Below the pieces are notes generated by a model, which was given only the letters and a program-made list of their open reading frames with translations, ran no database searches and was not told the DNA's origin. From an uncultured Aequorivita sp. (GTDB taxonomy: Bacteria; Bacteroidota; Bacteroidia; Flavobacteriales; Flavobacteriaceae), in NCBI GenBank assembly GCA_937125455.1, contig CAKZLK010000057.1:1-64000 (forward strand): 64,000 bases of DNA. Reading direction: 5' to 3'. The first letter of the stretch is position 1, and each line of letters starts with the position of its first letter. Position numbers and translations under genes: made by a program. Shown here in pieces: positions 45,209 to 53,618 of the stretch.

Positions 45209-46654
45209 ATGAAAAAACTCGCGCTACACTGGAAAATCATAATCGGACTCGTTTTAGGTATAATTTGGGCATTGCTTTCCAGCCAATTGGGATGGAGTGA
45301 ATTTACCATTAATTGGATAGCGCCGTTTGGTAAAATTTTTATCAACCTTTTAAAGTTGATTGCGGTTCCTTTGGTTTTGGTCTCAATTATTAGTGGAGTA
45401 GCCAACATTGGAGATCCATCTAGTTTGGGAAGAATGGGAGGAAAAACCCTTTTGGCATATTTAATTACTACGTTGTTTGCTGTAAGCTTAGGCCTTTTGC
45501 TGGTAAACGTTATACAACCTGGAAAGTTGATTGATGAACAAAGCCGAATTGATAATCGCATAAGTTATGAACTCTGGGCGGCTTCAGAAGGCCATCAAAT
45601 AAAGGATGGGGTTAATTATTTGCAAGACCCTGCATTTTTTGAACGAGCACAAAAAATCACTGATCTTTCAAAAGGAGAACTAAAGGATGCTTCTGTGACC
45701 GAAAAGATGCAGACCGCTGAAAAAACTAAAGAATCCACACCATTACAGCCTTTAGTTGATTTAGTTCCAGAAAACTTTTTCTTCTCATTGACAAATAATG
45801 GCTTGATGCTCCAAATTATTTTCTTTGGAATATTTTTTGGAGTTTGTCTTTTGCTTATCCCGAATGAAAAATCACATCCGGTAACTGCCTTTATGGATAG
45901 TGCCATGGAGGTTTTCCTAAAAATGGTTGATTTGGTGATGCAGGCAGCGCCTTTCTTCGTTTTTGCACTTTTGGCAGGTGTTGTAAGCAAAATGGCTGGC
46001 GACGATATTGGAAAAGTGTATGAAATATTTAAAGGCTTGAGTTGGTATTCGCTCACGGTATTTTTAGGGTTAATGTTGATGATTTTTATTGTCTACCCTT
46101 TATTAATGAAACTTTTCGTAAAAAAAATACCTTACAAAGGATTTTTTAAAGCAATGGCACCAGCCCAAACTTTGGCCTTTTCAACTTCAAGTAGTGCCGC
46201 CACACTGCCCGTGACCATGGAATGTGTTGAAGAAAATCTAGGAGTGGATAAAAAAATAACCAGTTTTGTCCTGCCTATTGGTGCTACTGTAAATATGGAT
46301 GGAACTTGTCTTTATCAAGCTATTGCAGTTGTATTTCTTGCGCAGTTGCACATGATAGACCTAACATTTGGACAACAATTAACAATTGTACTTACAGCTA
46401 CTTTAGCCTCCATCGGCTCCGCTGCGGTGCCAAGTGCTGGTTTGGTGATGCTTATTATTGTTTTGGAATCTGTTGGACTGAACCCAGCTTGGATAGCAAT
46501 TATCTTTCCAGTGGATAGAATTTTGGATATGTTCCGAACAGTTGTTAATGTTACCGGTGATGCCACAGTATGTACCATTATTGCCAAAGGCGAAGGAATG
46601 CTCAATTATGATCCACAGGAAAACCCTTCCGAAACCTTCGATTTGGACTCATAA
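45209..46654 (+). CDS. Dicarboxylate/amino acid:cation symporter (DAACS family)
   Basis: The 481-aa protein has eight membrane helices and two re-entrant hairpins. The serine-rich HP1 tip (AFSTSSSAATLPVTMECVEE) and the cation/substrate motif LPIGATVNMDGTCLYQAIAVVFLAQ are typical of GltP/GltT glutamate-aspartate symporters, as is the HP2 GSAAVPSAGLVML. An extended soluble loop (about residues 105-180) precedes helix 4. It takes up acidic amino acids or C4-dicarboxylates with Na+ or H+. It is probably cotranscribed with aroC. Confidence 0.92.
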   Translation: MKKLALHWKIIIGLVLGIIWALLSSQLGWSEFTINWIAPFGKIFINLLKLIAVPLVLVSIISGVANIGDPSSLGRMGGKTLLAYLITTLFAVSLGLLLVNVIQPGKLIDEQSRIDNRISYELWAASEGHQIKDGVNYLQDPAFFERAQKITDLSKGELKDASVTEKMQTAEKTKESTPLQPLVDLVPENFFFSLTNNGLMLQIIFFGIFFGVCLLLIPNEKSHPVTAFMDSAMEVFLKMVDLVMQAAPFFVFALLAGVVSKMAGDDIGKVYEIFKGLSWYSLTVFLGLMLMIFIVYPLLMKLFVKKIPYKGFFKAMAPAQTLAFSTSSSAATLPVTMECVEENLGVDKKITSFVLPIGATVNMDGTCLYQAIAVVFLAQLHMIDLTFGQQLTIVLTATLASIGSAAVPSAGLVMLIIVLESVGLNPAWIAIIFPVDRILDMFRTVVNVTGDATVCTIIAKGEGMLNYDPQENPSETFDLDS

Positions 46655-46731
46655 TACATATAAAATTTGATTATCGTTTTTTGATTATTTAATGTTTTTC
46701 AAAAATAAAATATGTGCAAACTAAACTTGTA

Positions 46732-46747
46732 AATCACTTAAGTGATT
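46732..46747. promoter_or_regulatory. 16-bp perfect palindrome AATCACTTAAGTGATT
   Basis: The palindrome has no spacer and lies in the 229-nt gap before the lamin-tail protein gene. The half-site AATCACTT could bind a dimeric regulator. It has no T-tract, so a terminator is unlikely. Confidence 0.3.
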
Positions 46748-46883
46748 AAAATTTAACACTTTAACTTTTTGAAAAAAGAATATTTTTTATTAGTTTAGAT
46801 TATCACTTCTCCCCGGGAACAAATGCCCGATCTAATATTTTTTTTTGAATTTACCTTCTTAGCTGTGACTAAATATCATAGTT

Positions 46884-47672
46884 ATGAAAACAATTGTCTT
46901 AGTTTTTTGTGCTGGCTTTACAATCTGGAATGTATTTGGCCAGGTGGGGATTGGAACAGTAAACCCCAGTAGTTCTTCAATGCTTGAAGTTAGTAGTACC
47001 TCTGATGGCGGTGTTACTTATAAAGGTATAATGCCGCCGCGGGTGGAAGTTGCTGCAGAACGTGATTTAATAAATCCTTCCACTAACGATATTGGTTTAA
47101 TGATTTTTGTAGAGTCTATTGGATGTCTGCAAATTTGGAACGGCACAAATTGGGAAAATATTTATTGCTTAGATAAAATAGCCGTTGAACCTTGGATCAA
47201 TGAATTCCATTATGACAATGTTGGTGGAGACGTTGGCGAGTTTGTTGAGATTGCAGGACCAACAGGTTTAGATTTGAGCAATTATCGATTATTATTTTAT
47301 AATGGAGCAAATGGAACTGTTTATTACGGGCTCACTTTATCAGGAATAATTGACAATGAATCTAATAACTTTGGCGCAGTGAGTTTTCTATATAACAATA
47401 TCCAAAATGGCCCTGATGGTATTGCTTTGATTAAAATTTCCAACAGTGAAGTTCTTCAATTTATAAGTTATGAAGGTTCTTTTCTTGCCACTGCAAATGT
47501 TGCAGATGGTTTAATGTCAATAGATATTGGCGTTCAAGAATCTGATGCCACAACACCAATTGGTTATTCATTGCAACTCACGGGAACGGGTAATTCATAT
47601 GGTGACTTTAACTGGAATGCTCCAGCAGATGATTCACCGGGAGATTTGAATGTTGGGCAAATAATCAATTAA
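46884..47672 (+). CDS. Exported protein with lamin-tail-like domain
   Basis: The 262-aa protein has a signal peptide (MKTIVLVFCAGFTIWNVFGQ). A 90-residue Bacteroidota surface-protein module follows (VGIGTVNPSSSSMLEVSS, then IMPPRVEVAAERD and CLQIWNGTNWENIYC). Its C-terminal half (about 105-262) resembles a lamin-tail domain (PWINEFHYDNVGGDVGEFVEIAGPTGLDLSNY). Unlike the full-length LTD proteins there is no nuclease domain and no evident T9SS tail. It is probably a periplasmic or surface adhesin-like protein. A very strong terminator follows. Confidence 0.72.
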   Translation: MKTIVLVFCAGFTIWNVFGQVGIGTVNPSSSSMLEVSSTSDGGVTYKGIMPPRVEVAAERDLINPSTNDIGLMIFVESIGCLQIWNGTNWENIYCLDKIAVEPWINEFHYDNVGGDVGEFVEIAGPTGLDLSNYRLLFYNGANGTVYYGLTLSGIIDNESNNFGAVSFLYNNIQNGPDGIALIKISNSEVLQFISYEGSFLATANVADGLMSIDIGVQESDATTPIGYSLQLTGTGNSYGDFNWNAPADDSPGDLNVGQIIN

Positions 47673-47675
47673 AAG

Positions 47676-47705
47676 AAGCGGCGATGCATTGATGCATCGC
47701 CGCTT
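47676..47705. terminator. Strong bidirectional terminator
   Basis: A 14-bp perfect stem AAGCGGCGATGCAT/ATGCATCGCCGCTT with a 2-nt loop is flanked by A-rich and TTTT edges. It lies between the convergent lamin-tail and MuiA-like genes. Confidence 0.92.
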
Positions 47706-47711
47706 TTAAAT

Positions 47712-49817
47712 TTACAAATAAACCTTTTTAAACTTTGGATATTTCACAGTATAGGTAAACTCCTTTTTCTCTGAAGCATTCGCTTGAAGCTCAATTTTCC
47801 AACGCATAATCCCTGTTTTATCATTGTATTCGGAAGAACCTGTTTCAATATCTTCCACTTTAATTTCCTTGTTTTCAGAAATTGGAATTCTATCTTCTAC
47901 AACCAAGTTTATCGGCGTGTTTTTATTATTTTTCACTTCCAGTTTATATCCTTTATCAACAATTCTCGTTGCACCCAAAAAGGACTTGCTCTTAAAATTT
48001 TCCAGTTTTTCACGTTTCACTATTATATTTGGATCAATTCCCAAGGAAAGGTTCAAACTATCTGTTGTTGCTTGCGGATTGATAATTGATTTTCCTGCAT
48101 AACTTCCTTCAAAATAGATATTTGCTTCGCCGGTTAAAAGGTCAAATTTTTCCCAGTTTTTAATGGTTGCCGTAAGAAACACATTTTCGTTCAACTCTGG
48201 TGCTGCATAATATTGATAGTTTGCTGCAAGTTCGAAATTATCTACCTCTATCACGGTAATTTCTGCGTTGGATTTGATTGTGTATTTTTCTCTTATTTCG
48301 AAACGTGTATTGGTTATTCCAGTTTCTTTAATTGAAGTAGAAATTTCCTCAGGATTCTTTGTGGTAATTAAAACAACCCCATTTGCTCCACGAGAACCGT
48401 ATATTGCAGTTGCTGAAGCGTCTTTTAAAACTCTTATATCTGCAATTGAATTATCGTCTAAATACTGGACATCGCTTTCTGAAACTGGTTGGCCATCCAA
48501 AATATAGAGCGGGGAAGAACCCGATTTAATTGAGCCAATTCCTCTTATACGCACAAAAGTTCCTTGCCCAGGTCTTCCATTAGCGCCTGTTACTTGAACG
48601 CCCGCAGATTTTCCAGAAAGGGCTTTATCAAGCGAATTATTTGTTTTTCCATAACCAGTAACAACAACTTCCTCTAAAACAGCTCCGGGTTTTAAATTAA
48701 CATTTATTGCGCTTGCATAAATGGGAAACGTTTCAGTTTCAAAACCTACATAACTATAAGCAAGTTCACGGGAACCTTGAATATCCAAAGTATAATGTCC
48801 ATCAAAATCTGTTTGCGTACCGTTTGATGTTCCAACCTCTATCACATTTACTCCCGGCAACGGCAAACCCGTATCGTCGATAACAGTTCCGGTAACACGG
48901 CGGATCGTGGGGTTATATTTGTATTTGCTATTGCGAACGGGAGTTGTGCTTGCATAGCTTTTATTGTTGAAATTTAAATACTTCGGAAAAATTGAGGGCT
49001 TAATATTATTGGTATTTGGATCGCCCGTTGACAATATCACATTTACGTTTTCCCAATCCGTCCCGCTTTGTTGATATACATTGGCTTTATAAGAAAATTC
49101 AATAGGTGAGGAGGTATTTATCGCGCGAATATCATACAACGGAAACCAGCCCGCATTTTTAATATTGTACTTAATGTTCAAAACAAGGTTTGTGGGTTTT
49201 GGGGAATTAAGCTTCAAAGTTATTTCGCCACGCTGTTCTTTTTTGGAATCGTCCAACTTCAGTAGTTCGTTTTGATGGTCGGTGATTTTATTTTTTAAAT
49301 CGGTTATCAATTGATACTGTTTGTAAATAGCGTTTTTAATTTCTGTTGTTCGGTTTCTGCAATAAACTGACATTTCCTTAACTTTTTCAAGGGAAAGGTC
49401 CGTTGCGTCGCTATTGATTTTTTGGTTTTGCTGCAATAATTGCAATTCTTGCTTAAAACCGTCAATAACATTTTCCACCTCATTTTTTTGGGTTTCCAGA
49501 TTTTCCAAAGCATTTTTTAAAGTTTTGTATTCTTCTGAGACCTCTTTCTTTTCGAGATAATCTATATTGAATACTATTGAAAGAATGGAAGTATTTCCAA
49601 GACCCGAAATCTGAATACTATTCTCATCAATATCTGGAGAAAGGTTATTGAAAACAAAAATGTTTTCGCCTGAAATAAGGTTTACGGAAGAATTCCGCTC
49701 TATGGAAGCACCTTCCAAATAAACGGTAACTTTTTCAATTTTTGAAGTTGTAGGTTTTTCCGAATTCGCAAACAAAACGAAAGGAATTAAAACGAAGAAC
49801 AATGTAAGATTTTTCAT
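47712..49817 (-). CDS. MuiA/DUF4139 family protein with inserted carboxypeptidase-regulatory and TonB-plug domains
   Basis: The 701-aa exported protein (signal MKNLTLFFVLIPFVLFANS) has a DUF4140-type N-terminal domain (25-90), a coiled coil (95-190) and the first part of a DUF4139 beta domain (200-280, WFPLYDIRA). An inserted module at 307-487 consists of a carboxypeptidase-regulatory-like domain (VTGTVIDDTGLPLPGVNVIE) plus a SusC-like plug (LEEVVVTGYGK through GSRGANGVVLITTK). DUF4139 then resumes to the end, with no barrel. MuiA homologues are poorly understood; the plug suggests contact with TonB-dependent machinery, by inference. Confidence 0.82.
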   Translation of the reverse strand: MKNLTLFFVLIPFVLFANSEKPTTSKIEKVTVYLEGASIERNSSVNLISGENIFVFNNLSPDIDENSIQISGLGNTSILSIVFNIDYLEKKEVSEEYKTLKNALENLETQKNEVENVIDGFKQELQLLQQNQKINSDATDLSLEKVKEMSVYCRNRTTEIKNAIYKQYQLITDLKNKITDHQNELLKLDDSKKEQRGEITLKLNSPKPTNLVLNIKYNIKNAGWFPLYDIRAINTSSPIEFSYKANVYQQSGTDWENVNVILSTGDPNTNNIKPSIFPKYLNFNNKSYASTTPVRNSKYKYNPTIRRVTGTVIDDTGLPLPGVNVIEVGTSNGTQTDFDGHYTLDIQGSRELAYSYVGFETETFPIYASAINVNLKPGAVLEEVVVTGYGKTNNSLDKALSGKSAGVQVTGANGRPGQGTFVRIRGIGSIKSGSSPLYILDGQPVSESDVQYLDDNSIADIRVLKDASATAIYGSRGANGVVLITTKNPEEISTSIKETGITNTRFEIREKYTIKSNAEITVIEVDNFELAANYQYYAAPELNENVFLTATIKNWEKFDLLTGEANIYFEGSYAGKSIINPQATTDSLNLSLGIDPNIIVKREKLENFKSKSFLGATRIVDKGYKLEVKNNKNTPINLVVEDRIPISENKEIKVEDIETGSSEYNDKTGIMRWKIELQANASEKKEFTYTVKYPKFKKVYL

Positions 49818-49955
49818 GGTAATGGTTTTTATTTGTTATGGAACCAAAACTATCACCACGCTTTTAAAATAAATAATCCCTTTGAGCAAAATAGACTTTT
49901 GAAGTAGGGAACTGGTATTACTGGTTATTTGGGGAATTAATCTTATAAAAAGAAA

Positions 49956-49980
49956 GCAGGCCCCAAAACAAAAGGCCTGC
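49956..49980 (-). terminator. Terminator of the T9SS propeller/PPC gene
   Basis: A 7-bp GC-rich stem GCAGGCC/GGCCTGC with an 11-nt loop is followed on the minus strand by CTTTCTTTTT. It lies 27 nt past the stop codon of the 962-aa protein gene. Confidence 0.8.
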
Positions 49981-50007
49981 TCTACTATCTAAATCTAATT
50001 ATGAAAA

Positions 50008-52896
50008 TTAGTCCTTAATCACTTTATAGGTTCCAATTTCTCCGCCAATGGAAACCTTCATAATGTAGGTTCCTTTAGCAAGGTTTGAAACATTTAATTC
50101 CATTCTATTGGCAACATTATTCATTTCAATAACTCTTTGTCCCAAAAGATTGTAAATAGTTACATTATGTATTGTTGAAGTGGCTTTCAAATTTACCACA
50201 TCACTTGTTGGGTTTGGATAAAAACTAAAACCATCAAGCGTGTTGTCTTCAACACCAAGCACGGTAGCATTAATAAGAATATCGGTTATTCCACCTGTAT
50301 TCATTACAAAAACATAATAGGTCTGGTTTGCCAAAGTGAATATTGTAGATGAAGTACCTAGTGCACATTGATTTGACTGTTGGTCAACCAAAGTCAAATC
50401 TGTTTCCGTAGCGTTTTCATCAGCAGCGGTATAAAAAGTTACCGAACTTGCGCCTGCTGGAGTAACGATTGTAGCATCTGCATTTCCGTCAACGTTTGTT
50501 GTGAATTTATACCAAACGCCATTAGCTCCCGTTAGATCGCAATTGTTAGGGTTTCCGTTTTCAGTAGTCGCTGCAGGCATTGCAACCGCAGCATCGGTGT
50601 AAGGGAATCCTATTTGGTCAACATCAATTGCATTAGCAATCATATCGTTCGGTGGCGGCACTGGAGTACAGTCAACATTCAAAGTAAAGTTTCCAGTAGC
50701 ATTCAAGAAACCGTGAACCAAAATGTAATAAGTTGTATTTCCATCGCTTTGGAAAGAAACTTCAGATTGAAGGCCGCAAGCGTCATCATTGGCAGTTTCG
50801 CACATCAACGCTCCGCAAGTACCTGAATAAACAGTTAATTTACTGTCGTAATCCGTTCCATTACAAAGTGAAATGGTGTAATCTGTAACCAAACCACTGT
50901 TATCCGTGAATTCATACCAAACGCCAGGGCCTGTAATGTCAACGCCGCCACAGGCTGGGGCAGAAGCGTCAAAAGTTGCATTGGCAGTAGTTCCGGTAAC
51001 TGTTTCGCCACAAGCTATTGGTAAAGCATTTTCACATTCATCGTTCACTGCCGTATCTACGCAAGATATTTCCATTGTAAAGTTTCCAGCACTTGTCCCG
51101 AAACCTTCTATCATAATAAAATAGGTTGTGGTTCCGTCTGAATAGAAAGTAGCTTCAGACTGCAAGCCACAATTATCATCATTATAACCTACTTGGTTAG
51201 CAAGGTCACAGTTATCATAAATTCTAATTGCAGAATCGTAATCAGTTCCGTTACAAAGTGAAACAGTTATTATTTGTGGAGTACCGTTTCCTGTATAGCT
51301 GTAAAATTCATCGTTAGCCTCATTTCCTCCAGAATCTGTGTCATTAATAGTTTCTCCAGTAACAATGTCTCCACAGGCAACTGCAATGGCTCCACCACAA
51401 TTGTCGTTTCCGTTGTTGTAAAGGTTGTAGTGTGAAAAATAGCCATCATAAAAACCTACAACATTAATAATGTCTTCACCCGCAAAAGGATCAAAATCTA
51501 CGGAAGTACTTCTGAACGAGCCCATTGTTAAAATGTGGTTATCGTCATTAAAATACACTTGTGGAAAATCCTCAGAATTGTTGCCACCTGTAGTCCAATG
51601 GTTAACATATTCACCTGAAGTTGTCATTTCCATAAGGAAATTATCCGTTTTTCCATTTGAAGTTGTAAGTGCTTCCGCAGCGCTATTGTCAAAATCTGTT
51701 GTGCCATTAAAGGATCCGGTAGCAAAAAGGTTTCCGTTGAAGCCTTCGGTTATATCGTAAAAATGCTCAAGATCTGTAGTTTCGCCACCAAGAACGTAAC
51801 TGAAGTCATAATTTCCATTGGTATCAAATTTGCTTAAAAAAGCATCATAAGGGCCGTTGGAAACTTGGGTATTAGTGCCAGCAGTTGGGTCTAAATCAAC
51901 AGTGCCGGAGAACATTCCTTCCACATAAACCCCAGAAGGTAGGTCATTAATCGATTTAAAAACATCTAAGCCAGTACCACCAAACGCCTGACCCCAAATA
52001 TAATCACCATCGGAAGAAAGTTTTGTCATAAAAAGATCATCGCCTCCGTTTGAGGTAAAGGTTGAAGTTCCTGCATTTGGATCAAGATCTACCGTATTTC
52101 TGAATCTTCCTCCAATCAAAATGTCTTCATTCGCATCAAACTCCATATCCACTATTTCAACAATACCAGTTGATCCCAAAGTTTTTACCCAAATAAAATT
52201 CCCATCGGTATCCAGTTTCAAAAGAAATCCATCAGGCGAAGAGCCACCATTGGTTGAAAATAACTCAAACGAAGTGTTTGGGTCTGGATCAAAATCAGCA
52301 TACACAAAGCTTCCGCCAATATATACGTTTCCAGCACTGTCAACTTCTATGGACTTGGAATCTTCGTTAACATTTGCACCCGCTGGGTTACTTACTTGCT
52401 TTGCCCAAACAAAATCACCGTTGCTATCCAATTTTATAATAAAACAATCACGGCTCAAAAAAGGTGAAGGCTGGCTCAATTGGTACACGCCCGGACCCGG
52501 ATCTGCATCGAAAGATTGAGAACCAGCGCCTTGAAAGTAACCAGTTATATAAAGATTGTCATTAGCGTCCACAGCAACATCAGTTGCCACATCGTCAAAT
52601 CCGCCACCAAAACCTTTCACCCAAACTGGGTTTCCATCGTTATCATATTTCGCCAAAAAACCATCGGCATTTCCTCCTGCCCAGGTTATAGAGTTACCAA
52701 TGGTAATGGTTCCTGAGTAAATACCTGCTGCATAAACATTACCTTGGCTGTCCATAGCCGAACGATATGCAAAGTCAATGGAGCCATCGCCAAAAGTGGT
52801 AGTTCCATAATACTCTTGGGCCGAGGCAATAGCTCCCAACAGGAAGATCGCAGCCACGAGTACTGTTTTTGTAATTGTTTTCATTTTCACTTTCAC
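50008..52896 (-). CDS. Large T9SS-exported protein with SBBP-like propeller and pre-peptidase-type domains
   Basis: The 962-aa protein has a signal peptide, best from Met5 (MKTITKTVLVAAIFLLGAIASAQ). Residues 30-490 form SBBP-type beta-propeller repeats (SQGNVYAAGIYSG, ANDNLYITGYFQGAGSQ, NLFATGSFNG). Three pre-peptidase-like beta domains follow (around 505-620, 625-745, 750-880), two sharing VSLCNGTDYDS/ISLCNGTDYDS blocks. A T9SS tail ends it (FSFYPNPTSDVVNLKATS, GTYKVIKD). It starts only 23 nt after the response-regulator stop, so cotranscription with the two-component system is likely. Confidence 0.85.
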   Translation of the reverse strand: MKVKMKTITKTVLVAAIFLLGAIASAQEYYGTTTFGDGSIDFAYRSAMDSQGNVYAAGIYSGTITIGNSITWAGGNADGFLAKYDNDGNPVWVKGFGGGFDDVATDVAVDANDNLYITGYFQGAGSQSFDADPGPGVYQLSQPSPFLSRDCFIIKLDSNGDFVWAKQVSNPAGANVNEDSKSIEVDSAGNVYIGGSFVYADFDPDPNTSFELFSTNGGSSPDGFLLKLDTDGNFIWVKTLGSTGIVEIVDMEFDANEDILIGGRFRNTVDLDPNAGTSTFTSNGGDDLFMTKLSSDGDYIWGQAFGGTGLDVFKSINDLPSGVYVEGMFSGTVDLDPTAGTNTQVSNGPYDAFLSKFDTNGNYDFSYVLGGETTDLEHFYDITEGFNGNLFATGSFNGTTDFDNSAAEALTTSNGKTDNFLMEMTTSGEYVNHWTTGGNNSEDFPQVYFNDDNHILTMGSFRSTSVDFDPFAGEDIINVVGFYDGYFSHYNLYNNGNDNCGGAIAVACGDIVTGETINDTDSGGNEANDEFYSYTGNGTPQIITVSLCNGTDYDSAIRIYDNCDLANQVGYNDDNCGLQSEATFYSDGTTTYFIMIEGFGTSAGNFTMEISCVDTAVNDECENALPIACGETVTGTTANATFDASAPACGGVDITGPGVWYEFTDNSGLVTDYTISLCNGTDYDSKLTVYSGTCGALMCETANDDACGLQSEVSFQSDGNTTYYILVHGFLNATGNFTLNVDCTPVPPPNDMIANAIDVDQIGFPYTDAAVAMPAATTENGNPNNCDLTGANGVWYKFTTNVDGNADATIVTPAGASSVTFYTAADENATETDLTLVDQQSNQCALGTSSTIFTLANQTYYVFVMNTGGITDILINATVLGVEDNTLDGFSFYPNPTSDVVNLKATSTIHNVTIYNLLGQRVIEMNNVANRMELNVSNLAKGTYIMKVSIGGEIGTYKVIKD

Positions 52897-52919
52897 TTTG
52901 TTTTAATTAATAATTGGAT

Positions 52920-53618
52920 TTAATTTTTAATATTGAATTCCAGACCTATTCCGCGAACACTGTCAATACTGATGTTGGGATCGTCCTGAAGCCTTTTGCG
53001 GAGACGTGTAATGAATACATCCATACTTCTTCCTGAGAAAAAATCTGTTTTATTCCACACGTGCAGAAGAATATCGTCACGTTTTATCAATTGGTTTCTG
53101 TTTGAATAGAGATAAAAAAGCAAACGTGCTTCCTTTTCGGTGATTTTCTGGGTTTTGTCGTTAATTTTCAATTCCAGATTGGTAGCGTCGAAGGCGTATT
53201 TACCAATGGAAATGATTTCATTTTGGGGAAGTTCGGCGCGAACGGTTCGCTGTTGTTCCGCACGGTTCATAATATTTTTTATGCGAAGGATCAATTCCTC
53301 CGCCTCAAAAGGTTTTACCACATAATCATCCGCGCCAAGTTTCAAACCTTTTATTCTGTCTTCCTTTGTTTTGCGGGCTGTAAGGAATAGAAAAGGAATT
53401 TCCGGATTCACTTCAATTATTTTTTCCGCAAGTGAAAAACCGTCCATAATAGGCATCATTACATCCAGAATACAGATGTCAAAATCACCATTCTTAAAAA
53501 TTTCAAAACCTTCATTGCCATCCTTTGCCCAAGAAACAGAGAATTTATTAAGCTCCAAATATTGTTTCAGCATGGTTCCGAAATCCAAATCATCTTCTGC
53601 TAAGAGTATGTTTTTCAT
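52920..53618 (-). CDS. OmpR/PhoB-family response regulator
   Basis: The 232-aa regulator has a receiver domain (1-120) with AEDD acidic pocket and phospho-acceptor Asp52 in ICILDVMMPIMDG. The switch residues are FLTA, with Lys in DDYVVKPFEAEEL. A C-terminal winged helix follows (about 135-232: TEKEARLLFYLYSN, SGRSMDVFITRLRKRLQDD, GIGLEFN). It probably binds tandem direct repeats such as the TTAAC sites found upstream of its own operon. Its start overlaps the kinase stop by 4 nt (ATGA), a coupled pair similar in type to RprXY. Confidence 0.94.
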   Translation of the reverse strand: MKNILLAEDDLDFGTMLKQYLELNKFSVSWAKDGNEGFEIFKNGDFDICILDVMMPIMDGFSLAEKIIEVNPEIPFLFLTARKTKEDRIKGLKLGADDYVVKPFEAEELILRIKNIMNRAEQQRTVRAELPQNEIISIGKYAFDATNLELKINDKTQKITEKEARLLFYLYSNRNQLIKRDDILLHVWNKTDFFSGRSMDVFITRLRKRLQDDPNISIDSVRGIGLEFNIKN

